A stretch of DNA of 5,979 bases, taken from Nitrospirota bacterium. Lineage in GTDB: Bacteria > Nitrospirota > Nitrospiria > Nitrospirales > UBA8639. Shown here piece by piece: positions 1 to 5,979 of the stretch. How positions within the stretch are numbered: the stretch's first letter is position 1; the number at the start of each line of letters is the position of its first letter. Made by a program: the position numbers and the translations under genes. The notes under the pieces were generated by a model. It did no database searches. It saw nothing but the letters and a program-made list of their open reading frames with translations, and had not been told where the DNA came from. The stretch is taken from the NCBI GenBank assembly GCA_029881175.1, contig JAOUNC010000188.1:1-5979 (forward strand). The letters are read 5' to 3'.

Positions 1-2966
1 CGACCGGCGCGAATATCGACACCGCGCTGTTGCAAGTCTCCAACCGGTTGAATCAGGTCAAAGAATATCCTCTTGAAGCGGATGAGCCGGTGATCAGTAG
101 CGCTGACACGCGTGGCGCGGCTATGGCCTGGTTTATTTTAGAAACCCGCGAGGGCAATCCCGTGAAGATTGAGACGATGCGGGATTTTGCGGAAGATGTG
201 ATTAAGGCTCGATTCGAACGTATCTCAGGCGTGGCGGCGTCGAATGTGTATGGGGGGCAAGAACGGGAATTACGCGTCACGGTTGATCCGGCGAAACTGG
301 CTTCACGAGCCATTACGATTCTGGATTTGGCCAAAGCGCTGGATCAGGAGAATCGGGATTTTAGCGCGGGGGATTTTGATGAGGGCAAACGATCCTACAT
401 CGTTCGGACCGTGGGGGAATACCGCGATGCCAAAGATGTGGAAAATGTCATCATCACGAGGCGGGGAGGCGCACCTGTCTATGTGCGGGACGTGGCGCAA
501 GCTTCGATTGGATATAAGGATGCTACTCACGTGGTGCGTCAAAAGGGACATCCCTCCATTGCGGTGAATGCCATTCGGCAAACCGGGGCCAATGTGTTGG
601 ATGCGATGGATGGACTAAAAGAGGCTGTCGTCGAACTCAATGAAGAAATCCTGGAGCCACGCGGGTTTTATCTTTTTCAAGTCTATGATGAGACGGTCTA
701 TATTAAGCGTTCACTCTCATTGGTGCAGCAAAATCTGGTGGTGGGCAGTATTCTGGCCATTTTCATTCTGTACCTTTTTCTCAGGACAGGAAGCAGCACA
801 TTGGTCGTGGGCTTGGCCATCCCCATCAGCATGATGGGGACGTTCATTATGCTTTGGGTTCTCGGGCGAAATTTCAATGTCATCAGCCTGGCGGGCATGA
901 CCTTTGCGGCTGGGATGTTAGTGGATAACTCCATTGTGGTGTTGGAAAATATCTATCGACACCGGGAGTTGGGAAAATCCCTGTTTCAGGCTGCCTATGA
1001 CGGCACCGTGGAGGTGTGGGGGGCGGTGCTTGCCAGCACGCTCACCACCATTGCCGTGTTTGTGCCTATTGTGTTTATCGAAGAACAATCCGGCCAGTTG
1101 TTCCGGGATATTGCGATTGCCATTAGCGCGGGTGTGGGGCTCAGTCTCGTCGTGTCGATGACGGTGATCCCCTGTCTTTCGGCTCGGGTGTTGAAAACCG
1201 TTCGGGCTATTTCCAAGATGCGCTCATCAGGAGATGAGGCATCGGAGGAGAACTTTTCTCAGGACCCCACGGCATCCTCCTCCCGCCTGCTAGGGCGAGT
1301 TCAAGGGGGCTTAGGAAATATCGTCTATGACCTCAGCGGGAGCGTGTTTTGGCGATGCGTCACGATTTTAGGCTTTACCTCCCTGGCGATTTTCAGCAGC
1401 TGGGCATTGTTGCCCAAAGCCGAATATCTTCCCCAAGGCAATCGTAATCTTGTGATCGGTATTCTTTTGCCTCCACCTGGATACAATGTCGAGGAGTTTG
1501 TGAAAATGGGGAAAGTCATTGAATCCCATTTGCAGCCGTATTGGGATGCGAAGCCGGGTTCTCCTGAAGAAGCAGCTCTGGATGGCCCGAGTATCATGAA
1601 TTTCTTTTATGTGGCCCGTGGGAAGTCGGTCTTTATGGGCGGGCGGGTTAATGATCCAATGCGGGTTCAGGAGTTAATTCCGATTTTCCGAAAGGCCACG
1701 GCCGACTTGCCAGGGGTGATCGGCATTATTACCCAGCGGGGACTCTTTGAACGTGGATTGGGAGAAGGCCGGAATATTGATATAGAAATTACCGGCCCGG
1801 AATTGGAAACCCTGGTTGAATTGGGTGGACAAATCTTCGGGCAAGTGAAGGGCGTGATTCCTGAGGCGCAGGTCCGTCCCATCCCCAGTTTGGACTTAGG
1901 GAGTCCTGAGGTTCGGGTCACCCTGAAGCGTGACCGGGCCGCCGATGTGCAAATGACCAATCAGGAGTTAGGCTTTACGATCGATGCGTTGGTGGACGGG
2001 GCCAAGGCCAGTGACTTTCAATTCGAAGGCGATGAGATTGATCTGACCATTCGCGGCCTGGATCGATTTGCAGACCGGACCAATGCGCTCAGTTCCATCC
2101 CCATTTATACCAAAGGGGGGAACATGACTACGGTCGGCAATATCGCGGATATTCAGTTAGTGGCCGGGCCTGAACAGATTAATCACATTGAGCAGGAAAG
2201 GTCTATTGCGATCCAGGTGATTCCGCCATCGGAGATGGCCTTGGAGCAAGCCATGGATGTGATTCGGGAGCAAATTCTGATTCCACTGAAAGAGGGCGGT
2301 ACCTTGGGACGCCTGTACAATGTGAAAATATCTGGAAAAGCTGACGATCTCACCAAAACCTATGATGCCCTGAAATGGAACTTTATTCTGGCTTTTACCA
2401 TTACGTATCTTTTGATGGCGGCCTTATTTGAAAGCTTTCTCTATCCCCTGGTGATTATTTTTACCGTGCCGTTTGCTGCGGCGGGCGGTTTTTTGGGGTT
2501 GTCGCTCGTGAATAATTTTGTCGCCTATCAGCCACTCGATGTGTTGACGATGTTGGGTTTTGTCATTCTTATTGGCGTGGTGGTGAACAATGCGATTTTA
2601 GTGGTCCATCAGGCGCTCAATTTTATGCGGGGTGCTCAAACCGCTGAGACGTTGTCCGTCGAAACGGGAAAGGGTTTATCGCTCCGCGACGCCATTCGGG
2701 AATCGGTCAAGATCCGGGTTCGGCCCATTCTGATGACCACGCTCACGACCTTGTTCGGTTTGTTTCCGCTGGTGGTGTCTTCCGGGGCGGGATCAGAGCT
2801 GTACCGTGGGATTGGGAGTGTGGTGTTGGGTGGCCTTTTGGTCTCAACCCTCTTTACGTTGATTGTGATTCCGGCCTTATTTACACTCGTCATGGAAGCT
2901 CAGCAAAAGTGGGCAGAGAAAAGACAACCTCAATTGGCGGTACAGCCTTCGGGAGGCCATCTATAG
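1..2966 (+). CDS. RND-superfamily efflux pump, inner-membrane subunit (AcrB/HAE1-like), 5' partial
   Basis: This is a proton-driven inner-membrane transporter that would export substrates through a tripartite pump. The frame is open from base 3, so the TTG at 30 is internal and the true start lies upstream. The first visible residues (TGANID, then VSNRL) align with the AcrB region near residue 100, so about 100 N-terminal residues with TM1 are missing. Numbering from the TTG, TM2-TM6 lie at about 232-384 and a cytoplasmic linker at about 390-433. TM7 is at about 440-461, the second periplasmic domain at 462-784, and TM8-TM12 at 785-955. Family marks are GMLVDN in TM4 (295-300), VVNNAIL in TM10 (851-857) and RVRPILMTT before and in TM11 (896-904). 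AcrB's Asp-Asp and Lys relay residues are Asp299-Asn300 and Asn853 here; Arg896 and Thr903 are kept. A TolC-type gene follows 24 bases downstream. Family assignment is firm. The substrate is unknown, and the heavy-metal (CusA) subclass looks less likely from the motifs. Confidence 0.95.
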   Translation, partial: TGANIDTALLQVSNRLNQVKEYPLEADEPVISSADTRGAAMAWFILETREGNPVKIETMRDFAEDVIKARFERISGVAASNVYGGQERELRVTVDPAKLASRAITILDLAKALDQENRDFSAGDFDEGKRSYIVRTVGEYRDAKDVENVIITRRGGAPVYVRDVAQASIGYKDATHVVRQKGHPSIAVNAIRQTGANVLDAMDGLKEAVVELNEEILEPRGFYLFQVYDETVYIKRSLSLVQQNLVVGSILAIFILYLFLRTGSSTLVVGLAIPISMMGTFIMLWVLGRNFNVISLAGMTFAAGMLVDNSIVVLENIYRHRELGKSLFQAAYDGTVEVWGAVLASTLTTIAVFVPIVFIEEQSGQLFRDIAIAISAGVGLSLVVSMTVIPCLSARVLKTVRAISKMRSSGDEASEENFSQDPTASSSRLLGRVQGGLGNIVYDLSGSVFWRCVTILGFTSLAIFSSWALLPKAEYLPQGNRNLVIGILLPPPGYNVEEFVKMGKVIESHLQPYWDAKPGSPEEAALDGPSIMNFFYVARGKSVFMGGRVNDPMRVQELIPIFRKATADLPGVIGIITQRGLFERGLGEGRNIDIEITGPELETLVELGGQIFGQVKGVIPEAQVRPIPSLDLGSPEVRVTLKRDRAADVQMTNQELGFTIDALVDGAKASDFQFEGDEIDLTIRGLDRFADRTNALSSIPIYTKGGNMTTVGNIADIQLVAGPEQINHIEQERSIAIQVIPPSEMALEQAMDVIREQILIPLKEGGTLGRLYNVKISGKADDLTKTYDALKWNFILAFTITYLLMAALFESFLYPLVIIFTVPFAAAGGFLGLSLVNNFVAYQPLDVLTMLGFVILIGVVVNNAILVVHQALNFMRGAQTAETLSVETGKGLSLRDAIRESVKIRVRPILMTTLTTLFGLFPLVVSSGAGSELYRGIGSVVLGGLLVSTLFTLIVIPALFTLVMEAQQKWAEKRQPQLAVQPSGGHL

Positions 2967-2970
2967 CAAA

Positions 2971-2980
2971 GAGGCGAGGG
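2971..2980 (+). promoter_or_regulatory. Probable ribosome binding site of the TolC-family gene
   Basis: A purine-rich stretch, GAGGCGAGGG, holds two GAGG cores in the 24-base gap after the pump gene. The second core ends 11 bases before the ATG at 2991, which is slightly long. A pair of out-of-frame ATGs (2983 and 2986) lies nearer. A second in-frame ATG at 3003 is too far for direct use of this site. The site supports translation starting here but does not settle which ATG is used. Confidence 0.5.
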
Positions 2981-2990
2981 AAATGATGTT

Positions 2991-4331
2991 ATGGTGTTAC
3001 AGATGTTGAAGGTGTTCAGGCTGTTAGTCATATCTAGTGCTGTATTGGCCGGAGCCCACATGGTTGCCTGGGCAGCTCCTTTAGAGCCTTCCACGGCTCA
3101 GGATCTTCCTGAGTTGCGATTGAGTTTGCGGGAGGCCATGGATGCTTCGGTGGATCAAAATCCTACGGTGAGGTTATTTCAAGAACGCATCAATCAAGCA
3201 CAGGATGTGGCTGACACCCAATTAGGTGAATTATTGCCAAATCTTAGTGGTAACGTGGGTTACTCACGAAGACGTTTTTTTACAGGGTCATTTGGTTCGC
3301 AGGCCACCGTTGTCGGTCCACGGGATTTTTACGAAATGCGGGCCTTTCTCACCCAAAATGTGTTCAGCTTGAGTCTCATTCAAAAATGGCGGGCTGCCAA
3401 AGCGGGCGTAGATGTGGCCGGGTTGGATGCGGAAGTCACCAAACGTGATACCATGGCCACCACGGGTCTTGTCTATCTGGAAGCCCTTCGGGCCAAAGCG
3501 GCTGTGGTGGCTCGCACAGCGGATGTCGTCCTGAATAAGGAATTACTTCGTTTGGCGACAGAACGAAAATCGGCTGGGATGGCGACAACCTTGGATGTGA
3601 CGCGAGCGAAGGTTCAATTGGAAAACGCCAGACAGCGATTATTAGTTGCTGAAAATGGGCGGGATCGTGCCAAACTTAATCTGATTCGCTCAATGGGGCT
3701 TTCGTTCGATGTGCGCCTGGTCCTTACGGATGAAATGAAATTAGTGCAAGTCTCTGAGCAATCTATAGGAGAGGCCATGCAGGTTGCGAAAGAAAACCGG
3801 ACTGAACTGAAGGTACAGAAAAATCGTGAGCGACTGGCCTCCCTGGCGTTAAGTTCTGTGACCAATGAACGGGTCCCCTCCATTCAGGCTTTGGGGGATG
3901 TGGGTATGATCGGCAATCAAATTCCCGACGCACTCACCACAGACAATGTTCAGGTGCTGATGAGAGTGCCGATTTTCGATGGAGGGCAGCGGGAAGGAAG
4001 AATTTCGGAGAGCCGCAGTAAAGTCAGACAGGAAGAAATCAGAACGCAGGATGTGCAATATCAAGTGGCGTTGGAGGTTCGCGATGCGCTCATTACGCTC
4101 AATTCGGCCAAGCAGCAAGTGGCGGTTGCCGAAGAAGGATTAAAGCTCTCACTCACCGAATTAGAATTATCGCGTGAACGGTTTGCGGTCGGTGTCGCGA
4201 CAAATCTTGAAGTGACGGATTCTCAAACCCGTGTGGCTGAAGCCCGGGATAATTTGATTCAAGGATTGTTTACCTTTAATGCCTCTCGTCTGAGCCTGGC
4301 CCGTGCGCAGGGTCAGTTGGAAAAATTGTAA
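2991..4331 (+). CDS. TolC-family outer-membrane efflux protein
   Basis: This protein would form the trimeric outer-membrane channel and periplasmic tunnel that completes an RND pump. The 446 residues are a usual length for the family. Residues 1-28 look like a signal peptide: Lys7 and Arg10, a hydrophobic core, then a likely cleavage near AWA/AP. No lipobox cysteine is visible, so it is probably not a lipoprotein as OprM is. Two OEP repeats follow, at about 44-236 and 259-446. Each has long helices around a strand region (about 85-125 and 296-330, the latter ending VPIFDGGQREGRI). The segments after each strand region match in register: AGMATTLDVT (195-204) and VGVATNLEVT (400-409). The start at 2991 gives the longest frame; ATG 3003 would only drop four residues and leaves an equally good signal peptide. 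It follows the pump gene closely, which suggests co-transcription and shared function. The substrate cannot be inferred. Confidence 0.95.
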   Translation: MVLQMLKVFRLLVISSAVLAGAHMVAWAAPLEPSTAQDLPELRLSLREAMDASVDQNPTVRLFQERINQAQDVADTQLGELLPNLSGNVGYSRRRFFTGSFGSQATVVGPRDFYEMRAFLTQNVFSLSLIQKWRAAKAGVDVAGLDAEVTKRDTMATTGLVYLEALRAKAAVVARTADVVLNKELLRLATERKSAGMATTLDVTRAKVQLENARQRLLVAENGRDRAKLNLIRSMGLSFDVRLVLTDEMKLVQVSEQSIGEAMQVAKENRTELKVQKNRERLASLALSSVTNERVPSIQALGDVGMIGNQIPDALTTDNVQVLMRVPIFDGGQREGRISESRSKVRQEEIRTQDVQYQVALEVRDALITLNSAKQQVAVAEEGLKLSLTELELSRERFAVGVATNLEVTDSQTRVAEARDNLIQGLFTFNASRLSLARAQGQLEKL

Positions 4332-4351
4332 CGGATCGAACGTGTTCGTTC

Positions 4352-4357
4352 AGAAGG
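4352..4357 (+). promoter_or_regulatory. Ribosome binding site of prfC
   Basis: AGAAGG lies four bases before the ATG at 4362, in the 30-base gap after the TolC-family stop codon. Spacing is short but workable. It supports ATG 4362 as the start, which also gives the N-terminal length normal for release factor 3. Confidence 0.55.
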
Positions 4358-4361
4358 TAGT

Positions 4362-5963
4362 ATGACCACACTCCAACTCAAACAGGAAATTCGTACGGCC
4401 GCCAGTAAGCGGCGAACGTTTGCGATTATCAGTCATCCCGATGCGGGCAAGACGACCTTAACCGAAAAACTCTTACTGTATTCCGGCATGGTCCGAACGG
4501 CGGGGATGGTTGGTGCGCGGAAAAATGGGAAAATGGCCACGTCCGACTGGATGGAAATGGAGCAGGAGCGTGGGATTTCCATTACCGCATCTGCTATGCA
4601 GTTCCCATATAAACAGGCGATCATTAATGTGTTGGACACGCCAGGCCATCAAGATTTTTGCGAAGATACGTACCGCACGCTGACGGCGGCGGATAGCGCC
4701 ATCATGGTCATTGATGCGGCCAAAGGGGTGGAAACGCAAACACGAAAGTTATTTGAAGTCTGCCGTCTTCGTCAAATTCCCGTCTTGACCTTTATCAATA
4801 AAATGGATCTACCTGGCCGACCACCCCTGGACCTCATGGCGGAAGTTGAAGAAATTTTAGGTATTCATGCCAGTCCCATCAATTGGCCCATCGGGTCTGG
4901 ACGCGAGTTTATGGGTGTGGTCAATCGAGAAACACGCCAAGTGCTGCTCTATACCAAGACTGCGAAGGCTGGCGCGGCCAAACCTGAGTTGACGGAACTT
5001 TCGTTGGATGATCCTTCGTTAAAGAATCGTGTGCCGGCCTATGTGTGGGAAGAGTTAGAGCATGATCTCGAATTATTAGAGATCGCCGGGAATCCATTTT
5101 CCAAAGATGAATTCCAAAATGGAAAAGTGACGCCGGTGTTTTTTGGCTCGGCTCTGACCAATTTTGGTGTTGAACCCTTTTTCGATGCTTTTGTCGACAT
5201 GGCCCCTCATCCGTATGCCCGGGTTGCAGATACGCCGGATGGAGAGGAACAACTCATCGATCCAGTCGAGACCCCGTTTAGTGCCTATGTCTTTAAGCTT
5301 CAAGCCAATATGAATCCGCGTCATCGTGACAGCACCGCCTTCCTGCGCGTCTGTTCCGGGAAGTTCGATCGGGATATGGTGGTGAAACACCATCGGACCA
5401 AGACGGAGGTCAGATTATCACGCCCCCACAGTATGGTGGCCAAGGAACGCAATACGGTGGACGTGGCGTATCCTGGCGATGTCATCGGCATTATCAATCC
5501 CGGAGTGTTTCAGATCGGCGACACGATTTCGGTCGAGAATGGGTTCAATTACAAACCGCTTCCACAATTTCAACCAGAAGTCTTTGCCCGCGTGCGGCCG
5601 ACCGATACGGCCATGCGGAAATCGTTCGACAAAGGAATCGAGCAACTCGCCAAGGAAGGAACGATTCAAATTCTGCGAAGCCTGGATGGCCTGGAGTTTT
5701 TTGTGGCCGCAGTCGGAAGGCTGCAGTTCGATGTGTTGGAGTTTCGCCTCCAAAGCGAATACCGCGTCAAAACAATCGTCGATACGTTGCCCTACGAATC
5801 CAGCGCCTGGTTAGTGGGCGATGTGGAGACCTTTAAGCCACCCTCTGACGCGCTGGTGGTGAAAGACAGTAGAGATCGAGCGGTCGTCCTCTTCCGAAGT
5901 GCCTGGTCGAAAAACTTCGCCCGCGAACGCAACCCCCAACACGACTTCAAGGATATGGGCTAA
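4362..5963 (+). CDS. prfC: Peptide chain release factor 3 (RF3), translational GTPase
   Basis: RF3 is a cytoplasmic GTPase that binds the ribosome after peptide release and drives off RF1 or RF2. The 533 residues compare with 529 in the E. coli protein, and both ends align, so the gene is complete. The G domain shows the P-loop HPDAGKTT (25-32), the RF3-typical SDWMEMEQERGISIT (61-75) running into switch I, DTPGHQD (92-98) and NKMD (146-149). VTPVFFGSALTNFGVEPF (256-273) ends the G domain. Domain II includes FKLQANMNPRHRD (311-323) and AYPGDVIGI (369-377). The C-terminal domain includes VGRLQFDVLEFRLQSEY (451-467) and ends near FARERNPQHDF. The DWMEME signature and length separate it from EF-G, TypA, LepA and Tet(M)-type proteins. 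It sits 30 bases behind the TolC-family gene on the same strand, so read-through transcription is plausible, though no functional link to efflux is known. No truncation or missing GTPase motif is seen. Confidence 0.97.
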   Translation: MTTLQLKQEIRTAASKRRTFAIISHPDAGKTTLTEKLLLYSGMVRTAGMVGARKNGKMATSDWMEMEQERGISITASAMQFPYKQAIINVLDTPGHQDFCEDTYRTLTAADSAIMVIDAAKGVETQTRKLFEVCRLRQIPVLTFINKMDLPGRPPLDLMAEVEEILGIHASPINWPIGSGREFMGVVNRETRQVLLYTKTAKAGAAKPELTELSLDDPSLKNRVPAYVWEELEHDLELLEIAGNPFSKDEFQNGKVTPVFFGSALTNFGVEPFFDAFVDMAPHPYARVADTPDGEEQLIDPVETPFSAYVFKLQANMNPRHRDSTAFLRVCSGKFDRDMVVKHHRTKTEVRLSRPHSMVAKERNTVDVAYPGDVIGIINPGVFQIGDTISVENGFNYKPLPQFQPEVFARVRPTDTAMRKSFDKGIEQLAKEGTIQILRSLDGLEFFVAAVGRLQFDVLEFRLQSEYRVKTIVDTLPYESSAWLVGDVETFKPPSDALVVKDSRDRAVVLFRSAWSKNFARERNPQHDFKDMG

Positions 5964-5979
5964 CCCCGCCTTCCCCTGT

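Noticed and set aside
30..32. TTG as the start codon of the RND pump gene
   Set aside because: The same frame is open upstream to base 3 and encodes conserved RND residues (TGANID...). TM1 is also missing. The gene is cut by the window edge.
4254..4280. Possible sigma-70 promoter for prfC inside the TolC-family gene (TTGATT and TTTAAT)
   Set aside because: The spacer is only 15 bases, both boxes are imperfect, and the sequence encodes conserved residues. Such a match is expected by chance.
4338..4347. LexA-type SOS box (GAAC...GTTC) before prfC
   Set aside because: The Bacillus-type SOS box has four bases between GAAC and GTTC; here there are only two, and prfC is not a known SOS gene.
5418..5753. 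Antisense open frame of 111 residues opposite prfC, and similar antisense frames elsewhere
   Set aside because: These mirror strongly conserved genes, have no recognisable domain, and their composition follows the opposite strand's codons. They are shadows.
5479..5814. Same-strand 111-residue open frame inside prfC
   Set aside because: It overlaps the conserved RF3 domain II and C-terminal coding sequence in another frame and has no family features.
5964..5979. Terminator after prfC
   Set aside because: Only 16 bases remain, and they show a pyrimidine-rich run with no inverted repeat. Nothing can be concluded.

Overview
The window carries three tightly packed genes, all on the + strand, with no mobile element, RNA gene or CRISPR array that I can see. 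Coding sequence covers all but about 70 bases. The envelope parts (an inner-membrane RND pump and a TolC-type outer-membrane channel) show a diderm, Gram-negative-type bacterium. GC content looks close to half. The general look of the proteins would fit Nitrospirota or a related phylum, but this is an impression and not shown by the sequence.

Layout. From base 1 to 2966 runs the 3' nine-tenths of an RND-superfamily efflux pump gene. Its first roughly 100 codons lie upstream of the window. After 24 bases comes a complete TolC-family outer-membrane efflux protein with a signal peptide (2991-4331). After another 30 bases comes a complete peptide chain release factor 3 gene, prfC (4362-5963). The window ends 16 bases after its stop codon. 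No terminator is evident in either short gap, so the three genes could share one transcript.

How they work together. The RND protein would use the proton gradient to move a substrate from the inner membrane or periplasm. The TolC-like protein would carry it across the outer membrane. The third part of such a pump, the periplasmic adaptor (HlyD/AcrA family), is not in the window and most likely lies just upstream. The substrate cannot be told from the sequence. prfC is a housekeeping translation GTPase that removes RF1/RF2 from the ribosome after termination. It has no known functional tie to efflux, so its place here is probably an accident of gene order.

I did not find a new biological system. 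The points most worth a second look are the altered proton-relay residues of the pump, the ambiguous start region of the TolC-like gene, and the co-directional packing of an efflux pair with prfC.
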